A DNA stretch of 64,000 bases from Thalassovita sp. (GCF_963691685.1 NZ_OY829290.1:2356001-2420000), one strand, 5' to 3'; shown: positions 8,252-16,900, counted from the first letter of the stretch. Notes: generated by a model not told the origin, from the letters alone. Made by a program: numbers and translations.

Positions 8252-8992
8252 TTATTCAGCGCTGTCTGGGGACAGGCGCGCGGGTTTGCTGAGCCGGCTG
8301 CGATAGGCACGGGACAGGTGGCGATCCATGATATCCATCGCGGCCTCGGGGTTGCTGGCGGCAATCGCCTCATAGATCTGGCGGTGTTCTTCATAGCTTT
8401 GCCGGTTCATCTCCACCCGTTCGGGCGCGGTGGGGCGGCTGGCCACCATGTCAAAAACAAAGCGGTCATGCAGTTCCAACAGGATCGGGTTTTGCACCAC
8501 GGCCACGATGGCCCGGTGAAAATCCGCATCCGCCCGGGCAAAACGCGCATCATCCTGCAACGCTGCATAACACCGTTCCAACGCCCGGTGGATCTGGGCC
8601 AGCTGCAGGTTCGAAGCCTCCTGCGCGGCCTGACGCACCGCCCCGACCTCAATGAACTGGCGCATCTGATCCATATGGGCAGTGGCCTCCACCGTGCCCA
8701 AAACATCGCGCAGCCCAGCCCCCGCTGCTGAGAAGACACGGCCCACGGTTGGCTTGCAGGCGCGTGGGCGTCGGGTGGCCTCCTGACTGGCGTAACCGCG
8801 CAGCTGCAGCTGCATCAGTGCCGCCCGCACCAAGGGGCGCGACACATCAAAGCGGGCGCAAAGATCCCGTTCAGACGGCAAGGGCGCGCCATCCGCAATC
8901 ACACCTGCACGGATCTCCTCCATCAAGGTCTCCGCCAGGCGCTCCGCCCTCGTGGATGCCTGCGCGAGGGCGATATCATCGACATTTGCCAT
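8252..8992 (-). CDS. GntR-family regulator, FadR subfamily (NanR-like)
   Basis: A 246-residue repressor with an N-terminal winged helix (LAETLMEEIRAG, PLPSERDLCARFDVSRPLVRAAL, residues about 19-60) and a C-terminal all-helical FCD ligand domain whose metal-binding Asp/His residues are plausible in ADADFHRAI and EEHRQIYEAI. GGAGG lies 6 bases before the ATG. It heads the nanE-nanK operon and is divergent from nagB. Perfect and degenerate FadR-type operators lie in the 140-base divergent region, so it very likely controls the island and itself. Sialic acid or a phosphorylated amino sugar would be the expected effector. It could be named NanR, but orthology to E. coli NanR is not shown. Confidence 0.88.
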   Translation of the reverse strand: MANVDDIALAQASTRAERLAETLMEEIRAGVIADGAPLPSERDLCARFDVSRPLVRAALMQLQLRGYASQEATRRPRACKPTVGRVFSAAGAGLRDVLGTVEATAHMDQMRQFIEVGAVRQAAQEASNLQLAQIHRALERCYAALQDDARFARADADFHRAIVAVVQNPILLELHDRFVFDMVASRPTAPERVEMNRQSYEEHRQIYEAIAASNPEAAMDIMDRHLSRAYRSRLSKPARLSPDSAE

Positions 8993-9015
8993 TTTGGCCT
9001 CCGAATTCTTGCATA

Positions 9016-9026
9016 TGGAGATACCA
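9016..9026. promoter_or_regulatory. degenerate GntR operator before gntR-nanE-nanK
   Basis: TGGAGATACCA matches one arm (ATACCA) of the perfect operator at 9118-9134, with two mismatches in the other arm relative to the FadR-subfamily pattern T-N-G-T-A-N-T-A-C-N-A. It is 24 bases upstream of the gntR start, in the expected promoter of the minus-strand operon, so autoregulation is likely. Confidence 0.45.
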
Positions 9027-9104
9027 AAATGTGAAATTCGGTCAAGTCCTCGCGGAAAATCTTTTGCGATCGGGAAAATATCCGGTATAGCAGATCAGTT
9101 TCGC

Positions 9105-9134
9105 ACCAAATTAGAGGATTTGGTAATACCAAAT
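9105..9134. promoter_or_regulatory. nested palindromes: GntR operator overlapping the nagB ribosome-binding region
   Basis: Positions 9118-9134 read ATTTGGTAATACCAAAT, a perfect 8+1+8 palindrome containing the FadR-subfamily consensus TNGTNNNACNA; it ends on the nagB start codon. A second inverted repeat uses ACCAAAT at 9105-9111 with ATTTGGT at 9118-9124, leaving the Shine-Dalgarno TAGAGG (9112-9117) in the loop. A repressor bound here would block transcription, and the RNA can also form alternative hairpins around the ribosome site. Confidence 0.8.
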
Positions 9135-9912
9135 GAAAATCCTGATCTTCCCAACCGCCGAAGCCGCTGCAGAACGCGTGGCGCAGCAGATCCTCACCAC
9201 CGTCCGGGCCAAGCCGCAGGCCCGGCTGGGGTTGGCAACCGGGGGCACGATGCCGCCTGTCTACCAAAGGCTTGCCGCCGCCTACCGCGCCGGGCAGGTG
9301 TCCTTTGCTGAAACCCTCAGCTTCAACCTGGATGAATATGTTGGTCTGCCTGCGGATCATCCCTGTTCCTACCATCACTTCATGCAGGACACGCTGTTTG
9401 CACAGACGGATTTTGCCCCCAGTCACACCCATCTGCCCAAAGGGGATGCCCCGGATGCAGCCGCCGAAAGTGCCCGGTATGATGCGCTGATCGCAGCGAA
9501 CGGACCGATTGATCTGCAGCTCTTGGGCTTGGGGCCCAATGGCCATATCGGGTTTAACGAACCCAGCTCCTCGCTGGCGTCGCGCACCCGGGTGAAAACC
9601 CTGACCAGTGCCACGCTTGCCGCCAACCAACGCTATTTTGCGGCGGGGGAGCAGCCGCCGAAATACGCCATCACCGTGGGCATCGGCACCATTCTGGACG
9701 CAAAGGAAATCGTGCTGCTGGCCACCGGGCCCGGCAAAGCCAAAGCCGCAGCGCAGATGATCGAGGGCCCGCTGAGCGCGGCCTGCCCGGCCTCCAGCTT
9801 GCAAATGCACCAGAACACCACCGTGGTTCTGGACGCCGCCGCGGCCGCGGAGCTGCAGCACCTTGACTATTACCACACCGTTCACCCGGAGGGCCGTGAA
9901 AATGCCGCCTAA
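9133..9912 (+). CDS. nagB: glucosamine-6-phosphate deaminase
   Basis: Converts GlcN-6-P to fructose-6-P and ammonia, feeding amino sugars into glycolysis. The 259-residue protein has the NagB signatures: GLATGGTMPPVY phosphate loop, SFNLDEYVGL (catalytic Asp), and GLGPNGHIGFNEP with the catalytic His. Length fits the short (non-allosteric-tail) NagB form. The Shine-Dalgarno is unusually far (about 14 bases) and lies in the loop of an inverted repeat. The gene overlaps nagA by 11 bases and is divergent from the GntR regulator. Confidence 0.96.
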   Translation: MKILIFPTAEAAAERVAQQILTTVRAKPQARLGLATGGTMPPVYQRLAAAYRAGQVSFAETLSFNLDEYVGLPADHPCSYHHFMQDTLFAQTDFAPSHTHLPKGDAPDAAAESARYDALIAANGPIDLQLLGLGPNGHIGFNEPSSSLASRTRVKTLTSATLAANQRYFAAGEQPPKYAITVGIGTILDAKEIVLLATGPGKAKAAAQMIEGPLSAACPASSLQMHQNTTVVLDAAAAAELQHLDYYHTVHPEGRENAA

Positions 9913-11089
9913 CACGCTGAGCCCCGCGAAGGATCTGCGCATCGCCGCCGCGCAGCTTTATGACGGCAGCTCCAACGCGCCGCTGCAGGATGTGGTGATT
10001 GAGGTGCAACAGAGCCGCATCGCCGCGATTACCCCCCGTCAGGGCGATGTGGACCTGCAGGTCGCCATCGCCGCGCCAGGGTTTATCGACCTGCAGATCA
10101 ATGGTGCCAATGATGTGCAATTCAATGATCAGACTGACGCCGCAGCGGTCGCGGAGATTGCCCAGGGCGCCCGTCAGGGGGGCAGCGCCCATATCCTGCC
10201 GACCTTCATCACCGATGAGGGCATCCGTTATCAACAGGCCGTTGCTGCTGTGGCTGAAGCCCGCGCGGCAGGCACCCCGGGCATTGCCGGTGTCCATCTG
10301 GAGGGGCCGTTTTTGTCCCCCAACCGCCCCGGCATTCACCCGCCCCACTGCATTCGCCCGCTTGGTGCTGAGGACATGCAGTTCCTACAGGCCAGCGCAG
10401 CGGACGGGACCTGTGGCACGCTCCTGCTGACGCTTGCGCCCGAATGCACCGCCGCTGGCCAGATCCGCCGCCTGAACGATGCGGGCGTGACGGTATTTGC
10501 CGGACATTCCGCCGCCAGCCATGCAGAGATGCAAAGCGCGATCCGCGAAGGGCTGCGCGGTGCAACCCATCTGTGGAATGCCATGTCGCCGCTGACCAGC
10601 CGCGAACCGGGGGTGGTGGGCGCTGTTTTGGCCGCGCGGCAGCTCTATGCCGGGATCATCGCGGATGGGGTGCATGTTGATTTCGCCAATGTCGGTATTG
10701 CCGCCCGGCTGATGCCCGATCACCTTTGCCTGGTCACCGATGCCATGCTGACGCTGGCAGGCACCACCACGCAGTTCCAGATCCACGGTGTGGAGATTCA
10801 TCGCGATGGCAACCGGTTGAGCGATGCCAAAGGCACGCTGGCGGGGGCGCATCTGGCGATGGATGAGGCGCTGCGCAACATGGTCCAGCAGGTGGGCATC
10901 CCCCTGCCCCAAGCCCTGCGGATGGCAGCCGGCAATCCTGCCCGCGCCATTGGCCGCCCGGACCTGGCCCAGATCCGTCAGGGCGCTGCTGCCTCGTTGA
11001 CCTTTCTCACCCAAGACCTTGGCGCCATTGGCACGCTTGCCGATGGCCAGCTTCATCTGACACAGGACACCCCACATGTCGCAGCTTAA
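9902..11089 (+). CDS. nagA: N-acetylglucosamine-6-phosphate deacetylase
   Basis: Deacetylates GlcNAc-6-P to GlcN-6-P. The 395-residue amidohydrolase has PGFIDLQINGANDVQF, the metal-binding HLEGPFLSPNRPGIH, GHSAAS, GATHLWNAMSP (catalytic region) and LVTDAML with the catalytic Asp. The ATG at 9902 has GGAGGG 8 bases upstream, inside nagB. It starts in nagB and ends inside the next gene (14-base overlap), so nagB-nagA-dioxygenase are one coupled operon. Confidence 0.96.
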   Translation: MPPNTLSPAKDLRIAAAQLYDGSSNAPLQDVVIEVQQSRIAAITPRQGDVDLQVAIAAPGFIDLQINGANDVQFNDQTDAAAVAEIAQGARQGGSAHILPTFITDEGIRYQQAVAAVAEARAAGTPGIAGVHLEGPFLSPNRPGIHPPHCIRPLGAEDMQFLQASAADGTCGTLLLTLAPECTAAGQIRRLNDAGVTVFAGHSAASHAEMQSAIREGLRGATHLWNAMSPLTSREPGVVGAVLAARQLYAGIIADGVHVDFANVGIAARLMPDHLCLVTDAMLTLAGTTTQFQIHGVEIHRDGNRLSDAKGTLAGAHLAMDEALRNMVQQVGIPLPQALRMAAGNPARAIGRPDLAQIRQGAAASLTFLTQDLGAIGTLADGQLHLTQDTPHVAA

Positions 11090-11951
11090 AACCCGCTTTG
11101 AACGCGATGGATATGTCATCGTCCCGGGCTTCCTCAGCCCGGAAACCCTGACCGGATTGCGCAGCATCACTGCCACTGTGCTGGACGGTCTGGATGCCGC
11201 GCATCGGGAAAAATTCAAAGCCACCGGATCGCTCTGTAACTTTGGTGACCACCCCGAATTTGCCGAAATCGTCGCCCACCCGGATGTCCTGCCGCTGCTG
11301 CAGGGCCTGGGCTATGACGATATCCGCTGGCTGGCCGGTTACCTGATTTCGAAACCCGGCAAAGCGCCGCCGTTGTTCTGGCATCAGGACTGGTGGGGCT
11401 GGTCCGAGGCGGTTTCCTACCGCGCCGCGCCCATGGGCATCGGCTTGATGTATTACCTGTCAGACACACGGCCGGAAAACGGCTGTCTGCGGGTGATCCC
11501 GGGCAGTCACCGGCGCTGGCACCCTTTGCATGATCTGCCTGACGCCCATGGCGACGCGCTGAGCCGCGCCGAAGATCTGCAAAGCCCCGCCTTTGCCAGC
11601 CACCCCGATGAGGTCGCGGTGAAGGTCACTGCTGGCGATCTGGTCATCATGGATTCCCGGCTGCTGCATTCGGCCTATGCCAATACCTCTGGCGCGGAGC
11701 GGAGTCTCTTGACCCTGTGGTACCTGCCGGAGTTCAGCAGCCTGCCCGATGGTATCCGCAACCAGCTGCACCAGATCTTTGCCCGCACCGATCTGGATAT
11801 TGACGCCGACAAAACCGCGCCGCCCTGCCCGGCAGACTGGCCCGCAGCGGCACGTCAGCAGGTGACGGACCTGTTCCCAACCCCCGCAGATCACCCGACA
11901 GAACGCATCTTCCAACGCCGCCCAGACCCAAAGCGGATGTTGAAAACCTAG
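11076..11951 (+). CDS. phytanoyl-CoA dioxygenase (PhyH) family protein
   Basis: A 291-residue Fe(II)/2-oxoglutarate dioxygenase. The facial triad is visible as H103-Q-D105 in LFWHQDWWGW and His198 in SRLLHSAYAN, with Arg209 positioned to hold 2-oxoglutarate; PGSHRRWHP is also typical. Substrate is unknown. The start lies inside nagA (14-base overlap), tying it firmly to amino-sugar breakdown, which is not the usual setting of lipid-active PhyH. Hydroxylation or oxidative demethylation of a modified sugar is a possible role (inference). Confidence 0.88.
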   Translation: MSQLKTRFERDGYVIVPGFLSPETLTGLRSITATVLDGLDAAHREKFKATGSLCNFGDHPEFAEIVAHPDVLPLLQGLGYDDIRWLAGYLISKPGKAPPLFWHQDWWGWSEAVSYRAAPMGIGLMYYLSDTRPENGCLRVIPGSHRRWHPLHDLPDAHGDALSRAEDLQSPAFASHPDEVAVKVTAGDLVIMDSRLLHSAYANTSGAERSLLTLWYLPEFSSLPDGIRNQLHQIFARTDLDIDADKTAPPCPADWPAAARQQVTDLFPTPADHPTERIFQRRPDPKRMLKT

Positions 11952-11970
11952 GCACCGCTGCAACAGGTAC

Positions 11971-11989
11971 CGGCCCTTTAGCGGCCGGC
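11971..11989 (+). terminator. GC hairpin after the nagBA operon
   Basis: CCGGCC (11971-11976) pairs with GGCCGG (11984-11989) around a 7-base loop, 20 bases after the dioxygenase stop. No U-tract follows, so termination would be weak or factor-dependent. Confidence 0.35.
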
Positions 11990-12064
11990 GCCGCCTTCCC
12001 CCTTTGAAACATTGACGCTTCAGGCGGCCAAAGCTAGGACACTAGCAGCAATACGGGGAAAGAA

Positions 12065-12925
12065 ATGATCTATCGCAGTGCAGACGATTGGCTGAAGGCG
12101 CCGCAGAAGCGCATCTTGTTTTTTGGCATGTCGGGGTTGGGCAAAACCTACCTGTCCAACATTCTGCGCGATCAGGGCGACTGGTTTCACTACTCCATCG
12201 ATTACCGCATCGGCACCCGCTACATGGGCGAATATATCGCCGACAACGCCAAACGTGAGGCGATGAAGGTGCCGTTCCTGCGGGAACTCTTGATGTCGGA
12301 CTCGATCCATATCAGCTCCAACATCACCTTTGAGAACCTGACGCCGGTGTCTTCTTATCTGGGCAAACCGGGCAACCCCGAAAAGGGTGGCCTGCCCTAT
12401 GAGGAATACACCCGCCGTCAAGAACAGTTCCGTCAGGCCGAGATCAAGGCGCTGATGGACACCACCTATTTCATTGAGCGCGCGGAAGCGCTTTATGGCT
12501 ATCCGCATTTCATCTGCGACACCGGCGGGTCAATCTGTGAATGGGTGGACCCCGAAGATCCCAACGATCCGATCCTCAAGACACTGGCCAACAACACCCT
12601 GCTGGTCTGGCTGAAGGGCGATGAGGCCCATACCGATGAGCTGATCCGCCGCTTTGATCGTGCGCCCAAGCCGATGTCGTATCAGGCGGCCTTCCTTGAT
12701 CGGGTCTGGACCGAATATCTGACCCTGTTCAAAATGACCCCGGAACAGGTCGACCCGGATGAGTTTATCCGCTGGACCTATGCCCAGGCGCTGGCCCACC
12801 GCCAGCCGCGCTATGAGGCGATGGCGCGCAATTGGGGCATCACGCTGACCATGGAAGAGGTGGCCACGGTCAAATCCGCTGAAGATTTCGGCATGTTGAT
12901 TGCAAAGTCACTTGAGCACAGCTGA
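12065..12925 (+). CDS. P-loop ATPase of unknown function
   Basis: A 286-residue soluble protein with a clear Walker A near the N-terminus, FFGMSGLGKTYLS (about residues 19-31), then YSIDYRIGTRYMGEYI and FICDTGGSICEWVDPED, where the Asp before the small residues could act as Walker B. The fold looks like a small nucleotide kinase or ATPase. I do not recognise a characterised homologue; related proteins are common in alphaproteobacteria. It stands alone between a hairpin and metA on the same strand, 60 bases apart. Confidence 0.75.
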   Translation: MIYRSADDWLKAPQKRILFFGMSGLGKTYLSNILRDQGDWFHYSIDYRIGTRYMGEYIADNAKREAMKVPFLRELLMSDSIHISSNITFENLTPVSSYLGKPGNPEKGGLPYEEYTRRQEQFRQAEIKALMDTTYFIERAEALYGYPHFICDTGGSICEWVDPEDPNDPILKTLANNTLLVWLKGDEAHTDELIRRFDRAPKPMSYQAAFLDRVWTEYLTLFKMTPEQVDPDEFIRWTYAQALAHRQPRYEAMARNWGITLTMEEVATVKSAEDFGMLIAKSLEHS

Positions 12926-12985
12926 AACCCACCCTAGGTTTCGACTTTCGTAATCACCCAATGCTTCCAGAGGAGCCCGGATAAA

Positions 12986-13921
12986 ATGCCGATTAAACTG
13001 CCCGCCGACCTGCCTGCCTTTGACGTGCTTTCGCGCGAAGGCGTGATGGTGATGTCGGACGACCGGGCCATGCGGCAGGACATTCGACCGCTGAAAATCG
13101 GCCTGCTCAATCTGATGCCGAAAAAGATCCAGACGGAGAACCAGTTCGCCCGTCTGATCGGCGCCACCCCGTTGCAGATTGAGCTGACGCTCATCCGGAT
13201 GAGTGAACATCAGACCAAGAACACCGCCGCCGAACATATGGCCAGCTTCTACCGCCCGTTTGAGGAGGTCAAAGCCTCGGGTGAGAAGTTTGACGGGCTG
13301 ATCATCACCGGCGCGCCGATTGAGCATCTGCCGTTTGAAGAGGTCACCTACTGGCAGGAACTGACTGAGGTCTTTGAATGGACCCAGACCCATGTGCATT
13401 CCACCTTCGGCGTCTGCTGGGGCGGCATGGCGATGATCCACCATTTCAACGGTGTCGCCAAACATATGCTGGACCACAAGGCCTTTGGCTGTTTCCGCCA
13501 TCAAAACCGCGCCCCGGCCTCGCCCTATCTGCGCGGGTTTTCGGATGACTGCGTGATCCCGGTCAGCCGTTGGACTGAAATCAGCCAGTCTGAGGTGGAC
13601 GAAAAATCGGACCTTGTGACGCTTCTGGGCAGTGATGAGGTGGGTCCCTGCCTGATTGAGGATCCCAAACACCGGGCGCTCTATATTTTCAACCACTTCG
13701 AATATGACAGTGGCACGCTGAAAGAAGAATACGACCGCGACGTGGATGCGGGCACCGAGATCAACGTGCCGATGAACTACTACCCCGAGGATGATCCCTC
13801 CCGCGATCCGCAGAACCGCTGGCGCAGCCACGCGCATCTGCTTTACGGCAACTGGATCAACCAGATTTACCAGACAACCGCGTTCAATATGGACGATATC
13901 GGCAGCGAGAGACGTGACTGA
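12986..13921 (+). CDS. metA: homoserine O-acyltransferase (MetA type)
   Basis: First committed step of methionine synthesis: acylates homoserine from succinyl- or acetyl-CoA. The 311-residue protein has the family start MPIKLPADLPAFDVLSREGV, LKIGLLNLMPKK, TGAPIEHLPFEEVTYW, the catalytic Cys in TFGVCWGGMAM and the catalytic His/Glu in IFNHFEYD. Acyl specificity cannot be decided without modelling, as many alphaproteobacterial MetA enzymes use acetyl-CoA. AGAGGAG lies 10 bases before the ATG. The last 8 bases overlap the GTG of the next gene. I saw no SAM riboswitch in the 60-base leader. Confidence 0.94.
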   Translation: MPIKLPADLPAFDVLSREGVMVMSDDRAMRQDIRPLKIGLLNLMPKKIQTENQFARLIGATPLQIELTLIRMSEHQTKNTAAEHMASFYRPFEEVKASGEKFDGLIITGAPIEHLPFEEVTYWQELTEVFEWTQTHVHSTFGVCWGGMAMIHHFNGVAKHMLDHKAFGCFRHQNRAPASPYLRGFSDDCVIPVSRWTEISQSEVDEKSDLVTLLGSDEVGPCLIEDPKHRALYIFNHFEYDSGTLKEEYDRDVDAGTEINVPMNYYPEDDPSRDPQNRWRSHAHLLYGNWINQIYQTTAFNMDDIGSERRD

Positions 13922-14864
13922 CGCCCTAACCACTCTTCTTGTTTTGCTGACGGGGCTGGGCGGATGGACACATATCCGCGCCAGCGCGGCAGAGCTTCAG
14001 GCGGAAAAGGACTTTCCGCCTGAGGGAGAGTTTGTCGACGTTGACGGCCGCAAGGTGCATGTGGTTGTCAAAGGCGAAAGCGGCCCGGATGTAGTGCTAA
14101 TCCATGGACTGTCGGGCAATTCACGCGATTTCACCCATTCGCTGGCGGATCGTCTGGCCAGCAGCTACCGCGTTTTGGTGATGGACCGCCCTGGCATGGG
14201 CTACACGGACCTTTTGCCCTCAGATAACTCGATCGTCGAACAGGCGCGCGTTTTGAAAAAGGCCGCCGGCGCCCTTGGTGCACATCTGCCCATTGTGGTG
14301 GGCCAGTCCTATGGTGGATCGGTAGCGCTGGCCTGGGCCGCGCGGTTTCCCAACCGTCTGGCCGCGCTGGTCACGCTGGGGGCCCCGGCCTACCCCTTTG
14401 ATCCCGGTATGCCGCTGCATTACTGGCTGAACTCCAACCCGGTGCTCAGCCAGTTTTCCGCGCCGCTGATCACCGCCTTCCTGCCTGACAGCAAGGTGCA
14501 AAGCGAACTGGCCGAGGTTTTTGCCCCGCAACACCCGCCGCTGGGCTATGGCAGCCATATCGGCGCGCCCTTGACCCTGCGCCGCAAGTGTCTGCGCACC
14601 AACGCGCTGCACCGGGCCAATTTGGTGCGCGAACTGGCGGCACTGGAACCGCTTTACGCCTCGATCACAACGCCGACGGAAATTATCCATGGTGAGGCCG
14701 ATCGCACGGTCTCGGTCGATATTCACGCCATTCCGCTGGCCAAGAAGATCGTCGATTCCAACCTGACCCTGCTGCGCGGCATCGGCCATATGCCCCACCA
14801 TGTGGCGCGCGAAGATGTGATGCGCATCATTCACCGCGCCGCCCACCGTGCCGGATTGCGCTAA
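13914..14864 (+). CDS. alpha/beta hydrolase with N-terminal membrane anchor
   Basis: A 316-residue alpha/beta-hydrolase-fold protein. After an N-terminal hydrophobic segment (ALTTLLVLLTGLGGW, about residues 4-18), the core has the oxyanion region LIHGLSGNSRDF, the nucleophile elbow GQSYGGS, the acid in HGEADRTV and the His in GIGHMPHH. The GTG start within metA is chosen because it is the first start in frame after the shared segment and gives the membrane segment. Overlap with metA suggests coupling, but a methionine role is not established; homologues are general esterases or peptidases. Confidence 0.85.
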   Translation: MTDALTTLLVLLTGLGGWTHIRASAAELQAEKDFPPEGEFVDVDGRKVHVVVKGESGPDVVLIHGLSGNSRDFTHSLADRLASSYRVLVMDRPGMGYTDLLPSDNSIVEQARVLKKAAGALGAHLPIVVGQSYGGSVALAWAARFPNRLAALVTLGAPAYPFDPGMPLHYWLNSNPVLSQFSAPLITAFLPDSKVQSELAEVFAPQHPPLGYGSHIGAPLTLRRKCLRTNALHRANLVRELAALEPLYASITTPTEIIHGEADRTVSVDIHAIPLAKKIVDSNLTLLRGIGHMPHHVAREDVMRIIHRAAHRAGLR

Positions 14865-14925
14865 TCCGCCAAAGCCCCCATATTACAGGGACATAAACCC
14901 TTGTCCTTTGACCGGAGTGCCCCGG

Positions 14926-15795
14926 ATGCCCCTGCCCTTTGACGGCGCGATCAGCCAGTATCACCAGACCGATGCCCCCGCGGCGATCCGCGAGCAGCTG
15001 CGCAATGCCGGCAAGGATGACATCCTGTCGCCAAGCTACCCCTACCGCGAAGAGATCAAGCGCAAGACCTATGAGGCCGAGATGGCCGCGCTGCAGATTG
15101 AGCTGGTCAAAATGCAAAGCTGGGCGCGCGAAACCGGGGCGCGCATTGCAATTGTGTTTGAGGGACGCGACGCCGCCGGTAAGGGTGGCACCATCAAAAG
15201 GTTCCGCGAAAACCTCAACCCCCGGGGTGCCCGGGTTGTCGCCCTGTCAAAACCGACTGAGGTGGAACAGACCCAATGGTATTTCCAGCGCTACATCGAT
15301 CACCTGCCCAGTGCAGGACAAATCGCGTTTTTTGACCGCAGTTGGTACAACCGCGGCGTTGTGGAAAAGGTGTTTGACTTCTGCACGGATGATCAGCGCG
15401 AACATTTCTTTTCCCAGGTCGGCGCCTTTGAAAACATGCTGGTGGATGACGGCATCCATCTGGTGAAGTTCTGGCTGAACGTCGGGCGCGGTGAACAATT
15501 GCGCCGCTTCCTGAAACGCGAAGGCGACCCGTTGAAACAGTGGAAACTCAGCTGGATCGATGTTGAGGGGCTGAAACGCTGGGACAGCTACACCAGCGCC
15601 ATCCAAGAAACGCTAAATCGCAGCCATAGCGCGACTGCGCCGTGGACAATTATACGTTCGGATGACAAAAAGCGGGCTCGACTGGCCGCCATCCGCCATG
15701 TCCTTGCCGGATTGGACTATTCGCATAAGGACACACAGGCACTTGGCGCGCAGGACACATCGATTTGTGGAGGCCCCGAGATCTGGGATGGCTAA
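14926..15795 (+). CDS. ppk2: polyphosphate kinase 2
   Basis: A 289-residue class I PPK2 that transfers phosphate between polyphosphate and nucleoside diphosphates. Walker A is GRDAAGKGG (about residues 80-88), the lid has ARVVALSKPTEVEQTQWYFQRY, and Walker B is FFDRSWYNR; SWIDVEGLKRWDSY is conserved near the end. GGAG lies 8 bases before the ATG at 14926. The stop overlaps the TetR-family gene by 8 bases. Confidence 0.93.
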   Translation: MPLPFDGAISQYHQTDAPAAIREQLRNAGKDDILSPSYPYREEIKRKTYEAEMAALQIELVKMQSWARETGARIAIVFEGRDAAGKGGTIKRFRENLNPRGARVVALSKPTEVEQTQWYFQRYIDHLPSAGQIAFFDRSWYNRGVVEKVFDFCTDDQREHFFSQVGAFENMLVDDGIHLVKFWLNVGRGEQLRRFLKREGDPLKQWKLSWIDVEGLKRWDSYTSAIQETLNRSHSATAPWTIIRSDDKKRARLAAIRHVLAGLDYSHKDTQALGAQDTSICGGPEIWDG

Positions 15796-16405
15796 ACGCG
15801 GCTATCATCACGGCAACCTGCGCCAGGCGCTGGTCGAAGCGGCCCTGCATCTGATTGAGGAAAAAGGCCCTACCGGCTTCACCCTGTCAGAGGCGGCAAA
15901 AACCGCGGGCGTCACCCCGGCGGCGGTCTATCGCCATTTTGCCGGTCGTGAGGATCTGATCGCCGAAGCGGCGCGTCAGGGCTATGACATCTTTGCTGAT
16001 GTAATGCAATACGCCTATGAGACCGGCCAACCCTCAGCACTTGCTGCTTTTGAGGCCACGGGGCGCGCCTACCTGGCCTTTGCACGCAAATATCCCGGCC
16101 ATTACATCGCCATGTTCGAAAGCGGGATCTCGGTCAACAAAACCCCGGAACTGGCGGCGGTTGCCCAACGTGCCCGCGATGTGATGGAACGGGCAGCCAC
16201 TGAACTGTCGGAACATATCCCGCCGGAAAAACGCCCCCCCGCCAGCATGTTTTCGGCCCATGTCTGGGCGATGAGCCACGGCGTGGTGGAACTGTTTGCG
16301 CGAAACTCCCCCGGCAGCCAATCGCCCTTCCCGCCGGACGATCTGCTGGAAACCGGCATCGGCATCTACCTGCGGGGGCTGGGGCTGATCGACAGCGATC
16401 AGTGA
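15788..16405 (+). CDS. TetR-family transcriptional regulator
   Basis: A 205-residue repressor. The N-terminal helix-turn-helix is clear: KRGYHHGNLRQALVEAAL, TLSEAAKTAGVTPAAVYRHFAGREDLIAE (about residues 3-55); the C-terminal WHG-type ligand domain (FARKYPGHYIAMFESG) is typical of TetR_C_33-like proteins. It starts inside ppk2, so it is co-transcribed; its targets are unknown. Its end overlaps the convergent small membrane protein gene by 7 bases. Confidence 0.88.
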   Translation: MAKRGYHHGNLRQALVEAALHLIEEKGPTGFTLSEAAKTAGVTPAAVYRHFAGREDLIAEAARQGYDIFADVMQYAYETGQPSALAAFEATGRAYLAFARKYPGHYIAMFESGISVNKTPELAAVAQRARDVMERAATELSEHIPPEKRPPASMFSAHVWAMSHGVVELFARNSPGSQSPFPPDDLLETGIGIYLRGLGLIDSDQ

Positions 16406-16668
16406 TCCTTGCCGGGATCCGCCTGCGCGCGCAAAAACTCCAATATCTCTGATGTTTTCTCTGCCGTGATGATCTGCGCCGTGCCGATCTCCGCCGCGGC
16501 CACAATCAGCACGCCGTAAAAGCTGATCGACAGGGTGGTCACCGCAAAGCCGCGCACCCCCACCTCGATCAGCGCCAGAACCGCCAGCACCAACCCGAAG
16601 AAGACAACCATCCACCCGATCACCATCAGCCCCTGAAACACCGATTTCGCTGTGTGAAATCCACCCAT
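16399..16668 (-). CDS. small membrane protein, unknown
   Basis: An 89-residue protein with two predicted transmembrane helices (GLMVIGWMVVFFGLVLAVLALIEV and FAVTTLSISFYGVLIVAAAEI) and a charged C-terminal tail. I do not recognise a family. The ATG at 16668 has GAGAGG about 11 bases upstream. It stands alone, convergent with tetR. Confidence 0.6.
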   Translation of the reverse strand: MGGFHTAKSVFQGLMVIGWMVVFFGLVLAVLALIEVGVRGFAVTTLSISFYGVLIVAAAEIGTAQIITAEKTSEILEFLRAQADPGKDH

Positions 16669-16900
16669 CACCTGTCAAACCTCTCTGTCTCAATTGCGCA
16701 ATTCAATGGCTCAAGAGATGGCGCAGCGCGCTGAAAAAGAAAGGGGGCGCATAGGACCCTGCGCCGCCACGCCGCATTGAGGCCCGCATGGCGATAGATC
16801 AGGTTGACCGCAGCAGCCATCCACCCCGTCGCGCAACTTTCGATGGGCCAGACCGCCGGAAACCGGACTCATCCAAAGATGAGAGCTGACCAAGGACAAA

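Noticed and set aside
12926..12985. Possible SAM riboswitch in the metA leader
   Set aside because: Only 60 bases and no SAM-II pseudoknot pattern could be found.
16669..16900. Possible FNR or NnrR box before pseudoazurin
   Set aside because: ATTGCGCAAT at 16693-16702 is palindromic, but it does not match the TTGAT-N4-ATCAA or NnrR spacing.
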